Source of the DNA: Acidimicrobiales bacterium
GTDB lineage: Bacteria; Actinomycetota; Acidimicrobiia; Acidimicrobiales; GCA-2861595
Assembly (NCBI GenBank): GCA_030448025.1
Contig: JAUJNQ010000002.1
Span: 555,452 to 619,451 of the forward strand
DNA length: 64,000 bases
Reading direction: 5' to 3'
Positions within the stretch are counted from its first letter, which is position 1. Each line of letters begins with the position of its first letter. A program made the translations under genes and the position numbers. The notes under the pieces are model-generated. The model ran no database searches. It was not told the DNA's origin and worked only from the letters and a program-made list of their open reading frames with translations. Positions 44,150-53,492 of the stretch are shown one piece after another.

Positions 44150-44239
44150 CCATCATGCCTCCGGACACGACGGCGCTCCGAACTACCGGGCGATTGGGGG
44201 CTCCCCGTCTGGCCGGAGGAGAGGTGGTGACGGCGAGGG

Positions 44240-45200
44240 TCAGCTGGCGGCGTCGGACGGCTCGCCGCGGCGGTGGCGCAGGGCCATGGCGCCGGCGAGC
44301 AGTCCACCGGCCGCTGCCGGCAGCAGGACCGACGACGGGACCTCGGGGATCACCGGGGCGGGGGTGTCGGCGAGTTGGGCACCGGGGCGACCGTTCTCGA
44401 TCACCTAGCTGGCCCGGGTCCGCACCGGCGCCCCCGGAGCCTCCCACGAACTCCACCACTCGGAAGTCGGCGGTGCACTCGCTGCGGGTGATCACGTTGC
44501 GGACGTAGCCCCGGTTGCGGTTGATGGACTTGATGTGCGGGTTGTCGGCCAGCTGGACCCGATCACCGCTGCCCTGGTCCATGCCGTTGCCGCCGGTGCT
44601 GATCGAGGTGCCGACCAGCTCAGTGGCCACCGTCCTCGATGCCGGGTCGTTGAAGTCCGCCTTGAAGTCGCACACGTAGTTGGCGTGGACGTCGCCGGTG
44701 AGCACGACGGGGTTGGAGGGGCTGGTGGCGGCGATGTGGTCGCGCAGACTGTCGCGGTCGGCCACGTAGCCGTCCCAGGCGTCGTCGCTGAATCGGGTGT
44801 CCACGCCCTCGGTGAAGTCCCGCTGGGAGAGGAAGACCTGCTGGGCTCGTGGTCGTCGAGCACCACCGCCCAAGGGAAGGCGGCGTGGGAGGCCTGCAGG
44901 TCGGCGTCGCCCTTGTACTGGCCGTACCGGTTCCGATGCTGGACAAGGGTGACCGGCTCGCTCTTGCCCTCGTGCTGGCGGGGCCGGCCGGCTACCGGAC
45001 CGGCCCCCTCGTAGATGTAGTCGCCGACCTGGACCACCAGGTCGAGTTCCTCGTCCGCCATGTGGCGGTGTGCGGTGTAGAAGCCGGCGTTGTAGGCCTG
45101 GCAGGTGGGGCCATCGGCCCGGAACAGCAGATGTGCGGGCCTGCATCACCCGACGGCCACCGGGCGCCTTCGCCGGCTTGAGACGCTCACTAAAAGTGAA
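44240..45200 (-). pseudogene. PhoD-type alkaline phosphatase remnant with internal deletion and frame shifts, plus C-terminal membrane anchor
   Basis: DLVVQVGDYIYEGAGPVAGRPRQHEG...WAVVLDDHE, then FLSQRDFTEGVDTRFSDDAWDGY...VVLTGDVHANYVCDFKADF; VPEVPSSVLLPAAAGGLLAGAMALRHRR anchor. Confidence 0.78.
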
Positions 45201-45305
45201 AATATCCCTTGACTGACCACGGAGAGTGAACCACCATGTGCTCCTGGCGGAAGCCCACCGGTCCAGCCAGGCCAAACATTCATCCCATTCAAGGAGCAAA
45301 CAACA

Positions 45306-46217
45306 GTGACTACCCCCACTTCATCGGCAGCCCTCAAGGCCAGTTTGAGCATGATCTTCACCAGCGCGTTGGTCGTGGGCGCCATGGCCTCCCCGGCCCT
45401 GGCCGCCCCCAAGGAGAAGTCCAACGGTCGTGCGGCCAAGCCCGCCGGCGGGGGCAAGGCCAAGGCGCCCTCCACGGTGGTGACCGAGGACAACGACAAC
45501 GACGGCGTGGCCAACAACGTGGTCGACGCCGGGGACAACAGGCATCCTTCCGGGAAGGACCGCTCCGTCGAGCACGGCGGGTCGGTCAACCAGGGCAAGT
45601 CCGGCTCGGACCCCGACAAGAAGACCAATGGCGGGCTCGACAAGCCCGGCGGCTCCGGCGGCGCGGACCGCCACGACCAGGACGGCAACAACGGCTGCGG
45701 CAACGACGACGACTTCGAGGACGACAACAACGGCAACTGCGGGGGCAAGGGCCGGGGCAGGGTCCTCCCCAAGGCCACCACGCCCAAGGCCACCACGCCC
45801 AAGGCCACCACGCCCAAGGCCAACAGCACAGTCCTTTCCGGCAACGGCACAGCCCCTTCGGGCAACAGCAGCACAGCCCCTTCCGGAGTTGGCCTCTCGG
45901 TGCCGACCACAGGGGGGACCACGACGGGGGCCACGCCAGTCCCGAGCGTGTTGGGCCTGCACCTCGAGCGCCCCGCCAGCCTCAGCGTCCTCGGCGCCGA
46001 TCTGGCCCGCTCGGCGGACCCCGGCGTGCGCCTCGGTCTGCGTCCCTTGTCGACGACGGCCCGTTCGGCGTCAACCCAGCGCATCTCCTCGGCCTCCCTG
46101 CCCCGCACCGGCACCGGGATCGACGGGCTGGCCCAGCTGGCCCTGATGTTGCTTGGAGCCGGCGGCACCATGGTGGTCATGAGCCGCCGCCGTTCGGCGG
46201 TCACCACCACTGGCTGA
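45306..46217 (+). CDS. Secreted Asp/Asn/Gly-rich surface protein with LPXTG-type sorting signal
   Basis: Signal peptide ...ALVVGAMASPALAA, acidic DNDNDGVANN / DQDGNNGCGNDDDFEDDNNGN, C-terminal LPRTGTGIDGLAQLALMLLGAGGTMVVMSRRR. Confidence 0.8.
   Translation: MTTPTSSAALKASLSMIFTSALVVGAMASPALAAPKEKSNGRAAKPAGGGKAKAPSTVVTEDNDNDGVANNVVDAGDNRHPSGKDRSVEHGGSVNQGKSGSDPDKKTNGGLDKPGGSGGADRHDQDGNNGCGNDDDFEDDNNGNCGGKGRGRVLPKATTPKATTPKATTPKANSTVLSGNGTAPSGNSSTAPSGVGLSVPTTGGTTTGATPVPSVLGLHLERPASLSVLGADLARSADPGVRLGLRPLSTTARSASTQRISSASLPRTGTGIDGLAQLALMLLGAGGTMVVMSRRRSAVTTTG
45771..45815 (+). repeat. Tandem 15-bp repeat AAGGCCACCACGCCC x3 (KATTP)
   Basis: Direct reading of sequence. Confidence 0.95.
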
Positions 46218-46230
46218 GGACCGCCACAAT

Positions 46231-46268
46231 CAAGCGGAGCGGGGGCCTTTTGGCCCCCGCTCCGCTTG
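46231..46268 (+). terminator. Strong 17-bp stem, 4-nt loop hairpin terminator
   Basis: CAAGCGGAGCGGGGGCC-TTTT-GGCCCCCGCTCCGCTTG between convergent genes. Confidence 0.85.
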
Positions 46269-46314
46269 TTCGCGCGCACCCGGGCATGGGAGCGTTCGCT
46301 TCGGGTCAGTGTCG

Positions 46315-47500
46315 CTACTGGTCCAGGTCGCGGTAGGCCACTTCCAGATGGACGCCCTGTGCATCGAGCTCGGCAGCACCCTCGGCCGGGCCTACGCCCT
46401 GGGCGGCCGCGAACCCAGGGCCGTGGCGGGCGGCGGTGCCGCGGAGGTCCACCGTGGCGCCGGGCCGGATGGCGCGAGGAGACTCACCCGACCCTCCGAG
46501 TCGCACCCACAGGCGGGTCTGACCGCACGCCGCCCAGAACCCTTCGTTGGCTGGCACGGATTGGACGGTCACGGCCCTTCCCTCAACGCCGGTTCCCTGC
46601 AGACCGGTGAGGGAGCCGGGTCCTACCGGCTGCCCAGCGGTGGTCACCAGTCCCGGACAGGTCGGAGGGGGGAGGGAGACCGGTGTGGCCACGGAGGGCG
46701 GTTCCGGATCCCGGGCCATCACCACCACCACCGCAGCGACGACGCCTGCCGTGCCCACGGCTGCCGTCGCTCGGGCGTGAGACCGGCTCTTCCTGGCGAC
46801 GGCGCCCAACGCAGGTCCGAAGGCCCCGGCGGGGATGAGGATCGCAAGTGGGAGCCGGCGTTCCACCAGCGTGGGTGCCAGCTCGGCACAGGCGGTGCAG
46901 GCGAGCACGTGCTCGGCGGCTCCTCGGCTGGACTGGCGGCGCCGGTCTCCGGCCGAGATAGCGACCAGCACGCTGTGGCAGTCCTCGGTGGGCAGGTGGG
47001 CCCGCCGGTAGGCCACCAAGTAGTCCACCCGGAGCTTGGCTCGAGCACGCCCCAGCCGGGCGGCAACGGCGCCGGGAGTGGAGCGATGCTCGGCGGCGAT
47101 GGTGGCGGTGTCGACGCCCTCGACTTCGTGGGCCAGCACGGCCCTGCGCTCCGCCTCGGACAGCGAGGCCAGCGCCGTTCGCAGAGCGGACCGGCGCTCT
47201 CCGGCCAAGGCGAGGGATTCCGGCTGCTCGGGTTGGCGGGTGTCGGCCAGACGATGCTGAAGCGCGCCCCGGCGGGACGAGCGCGCTGATCGGAGGCCAA
47301 CAGGTTGCGAGCGGTCACGATGGCGTAGGCGACGAGGGTCTCACCATCGAGGTCTCGGCGACTCGAGGCCAGCCGGGTGAGTCTCCTGCACCAGGTCGTC
47401 GAGGCGGTGGGGATCGAAGACCTTGGAGGCGAGCACCCTGCGCACCACCGGCTCCACGGCGGCCACCCGGTCCCTTGTCGACTCGCGAGGTGCGGGCATC
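46315..47500 (-). pseudogene. ECF-like sigma factor fused to zinc-finger anti-sigma-like domain, TM helix and ectodomain; two frame shifts in the sigma N-terminal half
   Basis: VVRRVLASKVFDPHRLDDLVQET | GETLVAYAIVTARNLLASDQRAR | LSEAERRAVLAHEVEGVDTATIAAEHRSTPGAVAARLGRARAKLR ... HVLACTACAEL ... TM AVGTAGVVAAVVVVMA. Confidence 0.68.
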
Positions 47501-47681
47501 AGGATCCCTCACCCCGTGGTTGCCGGCTCATGTCGGCGCAGGATTTTGCGGAACGCTGGCCTCCTTGCCGCGTCATGGATCGAGCAGTAGGCGGTTTCAT
47601 CATACGAGGCTCGAAGCAGCTAGAGCCCGCCGGGCCTCGACCTCCGCAACCACAAGGAGGCGTCCGGCCCCGACGGCAAAC

Positions 47682-48197
47682 TCACAGCAGGCGCTGCATG
47701 AGGACGACGTCGAGCCAGCGTCCGTACTTGCGCCCCACCTCCTTCTCCACTCCCACCAACTCGAAGCCGCAGGCCCGGTGCACCTGTATTGACCCATCGT
47801 GGCCTCCCGCGATCCGGGCCATGACGGCGTGGAATCCATGGGTGGTGGCCAGGCGTACCAGCTCGCCGAGGATCGCCGCGCCCACGCCCTGGCGCCGCGC
47901 GTCATGGCGCACGTACACCGAGTCCTCCACGGTGGTGGCGTAGGCAGGCCGGGGCCGGTAGGCGGAGAGGGAACCGAACCCCAGGATGACACCGTCTCTC
48001 ACGGCCACCACGGCCGGGTGGACGCCGGCATGAGCTGCCAGCCAGGCCCGCTGGGCGTCCGGGCTGCGGGGGACCAGGTCGAAGGTCACGGTCGAACCCG
48101 TCACCTCACGGTTGTAGATGGCCCGTATGGCCTCGGCGTCGTCAGGTTGGGCGAGCCGGACCGAAGGGGGGGAAACGGTGACCACGACGGCTATCAT
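47682..48197 (-). CDS. GNAT-family N-acetyltransferase, phosphinothricin acetyltransferase-like
   Basis: VRLAQPDDAEAIRAIYNREV...EDSVYVRHDARRQGVGAAILGELV...HRACGFELVGVEKEVGRKYGRWLDVVLMQ. Confidence 0.85.
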   Translation of the reverse strand: MIAVVVTVSPPSVRLAQPDDAEAIRAIYNREVTGSTVTFDLVPRSPDAQRAWLAAHAGVHPAVVAVRDGVILGFGSLSAYRPRPAYATTVEDSVYVRHDARRQGVGAAILGELVRLATTHGFHAVMARIAGGHDGSIQVHRACGFELVGVEKEVGRKYGRWLDVVLMQRLL

Positions 48198-48231
48198 TGC
48201 CGGTTGCCACCCGGGCCCTCCCGGTTTCGGT

Positions 48232-48304
48232 GCCCTCTTAGCTCAGTCGGCAGAGCACAGCCATGGTAAGGCTGGTGTCGTGGGTTCGATTCCCACAGAG
48301 GGCT
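48232..48304 (+). tRNA. tRNA-Thr (GGT)
   Basis: GCCCTCT/AGAGGGC acceptor, CAGCCATGGTAAGGCTG anticodon arm, GTGGGTTCGATTCCCAC T-arm. Confidence 0.93.
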
Positions 48305-48313
48305 CGGTAACAC

Positions 48314-48387
48314 GGCGGCGTAGCTCAGTTGGTTAGAGCACACGGCTCATAATCGTGGGGTCGTCGGTTCGAGTCCGACCGCCGCTA
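48314..48387 (+). tRNA. tRNA with CAT anticodon (elongator Met likely)
   Basis: GGCGGCG/CGCCGCT acceptor, CACGGCTCATAATCGTG anticodon arm, GTCGGTTCGAGTCCGAC T-arm. Confidence 0.9.
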
Positions 48388-48449
48388 CTGGATCGGCGTG
48401 ATGGGACAGGCATGATGGGGACAGGCGGGATGGGAGCAAGGAGGTCGAG

Positions 48450-48614
48450 ATGGCAAAGAGCGAGAAGCGCATCAAGGTCACGCTGGCGTGCGAGGACTGC
48501 AAACGGCGGAACTACATCACCATGAAGAACAAGCAGAACGATCGCGAGCGCATCGAGATGCAGAAGTACTGCCGTTGGGACCGTAGGCATACGGTCCACA
48601 AGGAGACCCGGTAG
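48450..48614 (+). CDS. rpmG: 50S ribosomal protein L33 (54 aa; absent from ORF track)
   Basis: [54 protein letters not shown]. Confidence 0.95.
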   Translation: MAKSEKRIKVTLACEDCKRRNYITMKNKQNDRERIEMQKYCRWDRRHTVHKETR

Positions 48615-48659
48615 CGGCGTCGGTAACGTTCTCGAAACCCGGGAGGTCGAACTACCGAG

Positions 48660-49244
48660 ATGGCGCTCGAGCTCGCCGAACTGGTAACCGCCGCCAAGGC
48701 CGGTGACAGGAAAGCCTTCGAGGAGTTGGTGCGAGCTACGTGTGCCGACACCTACACGTTGGCTTACCGGCTGACCGGCAAGGAGGAGGACGCCCAAGAC
48801 GTGATGCAGGAGGCGTACTTCCGAGCCTGGAAGGGGCTGAAGCGCTACCGCGGCGACGCTGCCTTCACCACGTGGATGTATCGCATCACCGCCAACTGCG
48901 CCTCAAGCCACCTGTCCCGCCGGACCAGGGACCGCCACGACAGCCTCGACGAGGACCATGTGCTGGTAGACGACCGGCTGGACTCCGACCCGGAGGCCCG
49001 GGTCGGGGCCGCCTCAGAGCGAGAGCGGCTCCAGGCGGCCCTTCAGAGCCTGTCGCCCGAGATGCGCTCGGTCGTGGTCCTGCGCGACGTGTACGACCTG
49101 CCCCACGAAGTGATCGCGGCCGAGCTCGGCATCAGCGAGGGCGCAGCCAAGGTGCGGCTGCACCGGGCCAGGCGAAAGCTCCGCGAGCGGCTGTTCCCGC
49201 TCAGGGGAGAGGACAGCGAGGAGAGGGACGCCCATGCGGTGTGA
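48660..49244 (+). CDS. ECF-type RNA polymerase sigma factor
   Basis: YRLTGKEEDAQDVMQEAYFRAWKGLKRYRGDAAFTTWMYRITANCA; region 4 LSPEMRSVVVLRDVYDLPHEVIAAELGISEGAAKVRLHRARRKLRE. Confidence 0.93.
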   Translation: MALELAELVTAAKAGDRKAFEELVRATCADTYTLAYRLTGKEEDAQDVMQEAYFRAWKGLKRYRGDAAFTTWMYRITANCASSHLSRRTRDRHDSLDEDHVLVDDRLDSDPEARVGAASERERLQAALQSLSPEMRSVVVLRDVYDLPHEVIAAELGISEGAAKVRLHRARRKLRERLFPLRGEDSEERDAHAV

Positions 49245-49599
49245 ACAGGTAGCGGAGATCCTTCCCGATGTGGTCGAAGGCACCGGGGGCGCCAGCTCGC
49301 ACGTGTTCGCCCACGTGGAGTCGTGCCTGCGCTGCCAGGCCGAGCTGGCCCAGTACCGCAAGCTGCTCCGGGCCCTTCGCCATCTCCGCACGGAGGTTCT
49401 CGAGCCCGCACCGGGCACGGTGACCGGCATCCTGGCGTACCTGGAGGCCGCCGGGGAGCGAGGCGCCATGCGCTCGTTGCTCGCCGGTCACCGGGCTGCG
49501 TATCTGGGCGGCATCGCCGTGGCGACCGCAGCCGCCGGAGCGGCCGGCGCCATCGTGGTGGCCAGCCGAGGCAAGCGCAAGATGCGCCTGGCCGGCTGA
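49234..49599 (+). CDS. Zinc-finger anti-sigma factor
   Basis: MRCEQVAEILPD...HVESCLRCQAEL plus TM helix; overlaps sigma gene. Confidence 0.85.
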   Translation: MRCEQVAEILPDVVEGTGGASSHVFAHVESCLRCQAELAQYRKLLRALRHLRTEVLEPAPGTVTGILAYLEAAGERGAMRSLLAGHRAAYLGGIAVATAAAGAAGAIVVASRGKRKMRLAG

Positions 49600-49695
49600 C
49601 CACGAACGGCATCGGTGCCGATCCGGCTATGCCGTGTCGGTGCCGATTCCCCAGAGTTCGCCGAGCAGGTAGTGGGTCAGTATCAGATGTGAGTT

Positions 49696-49716
49696 GTCGC
49701 TCTAGGCTAGAGCGAC
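49696..49716. promoter_or_regulatory. 21-nt palindrome GTCGCTCTAG-G-CTAGAGCGAC just upstream of crcB
   Basis: Perfect 10-bp arms, 9 nt before the GTG start. Confidence 0.7.
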
Positions 49717-49725
49717 GATGGCACC

Positions 49726-50088
49726 GTGAAGGTCGTTCTAGTGGCGATAGCGGGCGGTGCGGGTGCGCTCAGCCGATACGGCATCGGCATGGCGGTCGGT
49801 GCCCGCTCGTTTCCCTGGGCCACGCTGGGCATCAACATCATCGGTTCCTACCTTCTTGGCCTGGCGGTCGTCGTGGGGGCCGAGCGAGGTTGGTCCGAGA
49901 CCGGGACCGTGGCCGTCGGAGTCGGCTTCCTCGGGGCGTTCACAACCTTCTCGACGTTCTCGTACGAGGCTTACACACTGGCCCGCACGGACCGGTTGGC
50001 AATGGCGGCCATCTATGCCATGGTCTCCCTCATTGGCGGCATACTCGCCGCAGCCGCCGGCTATCTCAGCGGGCGCGCCATTGTCTAA
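49726..50088 (+). CDS. crcB: CrcB fluoride channel/exporter subunit (intact)
   Basis: GGAGALSRYGIGMAVGARSFPWATLGINIIGSYLLGL...GFLGAFTTFSTFSYEAYTL. Confidence 0.92.
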   Translation: MKVVLVAIAGGAGALSRYGIGMAVGARSFPWATLGINIIGSYLLGLAVVVGAERGWSETGTVAVGVGFLGAFTTFSTFSYEAYTLARTDRLAMAAIYAMVSLIGGILAAAAGYLSGRAIV

Positions 50089-51766
50089 CCCCGATCGTTC
50101 ATGAGATAGCCGGTCGAGGCGGCTGGATCTGTCTCGAAGGCGACGAGTGCCAGTCAGCCCATTTCTGCGTTTCGGTGGTGGCTGTGAGGGCATTCACGGC
50201 GTCGGAGGTGCCTGGGGACCGAGTCGGGGCGTGGACTGCCAGCGTGGTGCCGGCTGCAGTCGGGGACAAGGTGGCGCTCAGGTGATGAGGGCGATGCGCT
50301 GGTAGGCGACAAGCAAGGCCTCAGTCGTTGGCCAGCCGTCGAGAATGCGCACGATGCGCCGCCGGGCGCGGTGCACGAGGCGAGCGGGGGCGTGCCACAG
50401 CCCCCAGTGCTGCGTCTTGGACTCGGCCACGGCTAGGGCCCCGCTCAGGCACAGCAATTGGAACCAGCGCACCAGGGCATCGGCGAAGCAGACGAGGCCG
50501 AGCCAGGCCCGGTTGGCGTCGATGTCGACGAAGGGAAAGCGGGTCGCGCCGGAGTCCTTGAGCCGGCGGATGTGGTCCTCGACATGAGCGTGGGCCCGCA
50601 TGTGCACGTCGAGGTCCACGGGATCGCCAGCGGCGTCGGTGTAGTGACCCCAGTAGCGGTAGGTGGCCGAGGGGAACAGGCTCTGCTGGGCACCGGGATG
50701 AAGCGGCTCGCGGCGCACGATGAGCCGGGTGCCCTCGGGCCAGTCCGACAGGTCGACCAGATGGCTCAGCTCGGCCACCGCCGCGCCGGGGCGTTGGTTG
50801 CCGTTCTGGCGCAGCGCCGGGCGCCAGGCGTCGTCGTCGAAGGCGATGCGGCTGATGGCGGCATGAATGGCGGCATTGGAGCGGGCCACCACGGCGAATC
50901 CCACGTTGCGGGCCCGGGCGTGGCGCACGAAATCGGTGCAGCCCGCCGAGTCGACCCGCACCTGCACGCTCCGGCGCACCAGGCAGGCGTCGTCTCCGCG
51001 CCGGTGGCCGATGGCGACCTCTTCGGGCAGCTGGGCGATGGCCGCATCCAGCACCGCCACGTGGTCGTCGATGTTGTTGGCCCCGGCGTTGCCCGGACGT
51101 AGCTGCACGGCCAGGGTCTCGCCGGTGGCATCGGCGAAGCAGTAGATGGGGTGGAAGCCGAAGTCGCCCTTGTAGTTGGCCGCCGTCTCCTGCTTCTTCT
51201 CGGAGTGGATCTCATGCAGCGACGAGTCGATGTCCAAGATCACCGCGTCGGTGCCGGTGGTGGCCGCCGAGCGGCGCCATACTGCGGCCCGCACTTTGGC
51301 CATGGCCTCCCACAGACCGCCCAGGGTCTCGGCGTCGATGTCGCGCAAGGTGCGGTACAGCGTCGAGTCCGACGGCACAGAGCCGAACAGCTCCGCCTGG
51401 GCTCGCAGGTGCTCGATGTCGGCGCAGCACTCCCCGCCGCCGGCCAGCATCAACATGGCCTGGGTCAACACCTTGCCCCGGTCATGGAGTGGGAGCCGCT
51501 CACCGGTGCGTGGGATGCGCGCCGAGAGCGAATGGCCCAGTCCCAATCGGTCGGCAAAGGTCCCAAGAGCGTGCAGTCCGACATGGGCGACGACCTGCTC
51601 GCCACCCCCTTCCACCACCACCGCAACCGTGCTGTTAGCGTTCACCTCGGAAGTGCCCTCCTGTTTGGGTTTCTGCGTGTCTCGACAACCGCAGTTTCCA
51701 TTGCCAGGAGGGCGTTTTCGCGGACCGCTACTCGTGGTCAGCGGTTACCGGGGTGAAGGATCGGGG
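50089..51766 (-). mobile_element. IS1380-family insertion sequence, intact transposase 50278-51645, 1678 bp, CTAA target-site duplication
   Basis: Terminal inverted repeats CCCCGATCGTTCA/TGAAGGATCGGGG (12/13), CTAA at 50085-50088 and 51767-51770; transposase ILDIDSSLHEIHSEKKQETAANYKGDFGFHPIYCF. Confidence 0.9.
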
Positions 51767-51845
51767 CTAATCAAACTTGCCTTAATCAAGCTGACCCACT
51801 ACCGCCGAGCAAGCTCTGCTTGCGAGCGCGATAACCTCTTCCCGG

Positions 51846-51918
51846 AGGGCAGTAGCTCAACTGGCAGAGCTCCGGTCTCCAAAACCGGCGGTTGGGGGTT
51901 CGAGTCCCTCCTGCCCTG
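51846..51918 (+). tRNA. tRNA-Trp (CCA)
   Basis: AGGGCAG/CTGCCCT acceptor, CCGGTCTCCAAAACCGG anticodon arm, upstream of secE. Confidence 0.94.
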
Positions 51919-51975
51919 CTCGACTCAGTCCGCTCGAACCCAAGCTCGAACCCAACCGATGGCCCGAAGGTGGCG

Positions 51976-52275
51976 ATGAACCGACAGACGAAGCGCTTGA
52001 TGCAGCGCCAGGGCCAGCTCGGTGAGGACGGCTCGCCCGCAACTGCGAAGCGTCAGCCAACCAGGCCTGCCCAGAAGCCTGCGTCGCAGCGCACCTCGCC
52101 GGTCGTCTTCCTGCGCGAGGTGCGTGCCGAGCTGCGCAAGGTGGCTTGGCCCAGCCGGAGCGAGGTCGTGAACTACTCCACCGTCGTGCTCATCACCCTG
52201 GTGCTGTTGATCGGCCTCATCTTCGTGCTGGACTATGCATTCGCCAAGAGCGTCTTGTTCCTCTTCCAATCATGA
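51976..52275 (+). CDS. secE: Preprotein translocase subunit SecE
   Basis: [45 protein letters not shown]. Confidence 0.95.
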   Translation: MNRQTKRLMQRQGQLGEDGSPATAKRQPTRPAQKPASQRTSPVVFLREVRAELRKVAWPSRSEVVNYSTVVLITLVLLIGLIFVLDYAFAKSVLFLFQS

Positions 52276-52973
52276 CCGACGACACCGAGATCGACCCCAG
52301 TCCGGCCGCCGGCACCGACACCGCGGAGAACGGGGATGAGCCCGTCCTGGAGGTGCCCGGCGAGGTGGCCGTCCCCGCCGAGGACCTCCTCGAGGTCGAG
52401 GACGACGCGGAGGAGGCAGACAGCCCGTACGACCGGCCCGGCCGCTGGTTCGTCGTGCACACCTACGCCGGCTACGAGAACAAGGTGAAGTCCAACCTTC
52501 AGAGCCGTATCTCGTCCATGAACATGGAGGAGCGGATCTACGAGGTCACCATCCCGCTCGAGGACGTCATCGAGTTCAAGAACGGAAAGAAGGTGGTGGT
52601 CCAGAAAAAAGTCTTCCCCGGCTACCTCCTGGTTCGCTGTGAGCTCGACGACGATTCCTGGTACGTCGTGCGGAACACTCCGGGAGTCACCGGGTTCGTC
52701 GGACACGGGGCCAAGCCGGTGCCCTTGTCGCGCAAGGACGTGGAGACGTTCCTCGGAGTCAAGGAGCACGGGGTCGAGATCCCCAAGAAGACCCGACCGG
52801 CACAAGCGTTCGAGATGGGCGAGACCGTACGGGTGAAGGAAGGACCGTTCGCCGACTTCACCGGTCAGATCGCCGAGGTCAACGAGGACCAGCTCAAGCT
52901 CAAGGTGCTGGTGAACATCTTTGGTCGTGAGACGCCGGTGGAGCTCGAGTTCAGTCAGGTGGCCAAGCTCTGA
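52272..52973 (+). CDS. nusG: Transcription termination/antitermination protein NusG
   Basis: [23 protein letters not shown]...[47 protein letters not shown]. Confidence 0.97.
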   Translation: MTDDTEIDPSPAAGTDTAENGDEPVLEVPGEVAVPAEDLLEVEDDAEEADSPYDRPGRWFVVHTYAGYENKVKSNLQSRISSMNMEERIYEVTIPLEDVIEFKNGKKVVVQKKVFPGYLLVRCELDDDSWYVVRNTPGVTGFVGHGAKPVPLSRKDVETFLGVKEHGVEIPKKTRPAQAFEMGETVRVKEGPFADFTGQIAEVNEDQLKLKVLVNIFGRETPVELEFSQVAKL

Positions 52974-53398
52974 TGGCCAAGAAGCGCGTCAGCGCCATCG
53001 TAAAGATCCAACTGCCCGCCGGAGCGGCCACCCCTGCCCCACCGGTGGGCACGGCCCTCGGGCCCCACGGCGTGCAGACGATGGAGTTCTGCAAGCAGTA
53101 CAACGCCGCAACCGAGAGTCAGCGGGGCAGCGTGATCCCGGTGGAGATCACCATCTTCGAGGACCGCTCCTTCACCTTCGTCCTGAAGACGTCGCCCACT
53201 CCGGTGCTGCTGCGTCAGGCCGCAGGTCTCGAGAAGGGCGCCACGTCCCCCGGGAAGGAGTCCTCGGGCACCATCTCCGATGACCAGCTCACCGAGATCG
53301 CCCAGGTGAAGATGCCCGACCTCAACGCCAACGACCTCGAATCGGCCAAGAGGCAGGTGGCCGGCACGGCCCGCTCCATGGGAATCTCGGTCAAATGA
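52973..53398 (+). CDS. rplK: 50S ribosomal protein L11
   Basis: [38 protein letters not shown]. Confidence 0.98.
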   Translation: MAKKRVSAIVKIQLPAGAATPAPPVGTALGPHGVQTMEFCKQYNAATESQRGSVIPVEITIFEDRSFTFVLKTSPTPVLLRQAAGLEKGATSPGKESSGTISDDQLTEIAQVKMPDLNANDLESAKRQVAGTARSMGISVK

Positions 53399-53411
53399 GT
53401 AGACAACGAGG

Positions 53412-53452
53412 AGCGCGGAGGCCGAGCCGGCTCTGCCGGTCGGCCGGAGCAC
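53412..53452 (+). repeat. 41-nt dispersed repeat, copy A (inverse of copy B)
   Basis: AGCGCGGAGGCCGAGCCGGCTCTGCCGGTCGGCCGGAGCAC between rplK and rplA. Confidence 0.85.
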
Positions 53453-53492
53453 GTTCAGGCTCGGCGAGCAAGCTCCGCTTGCGAGGTGAGAG

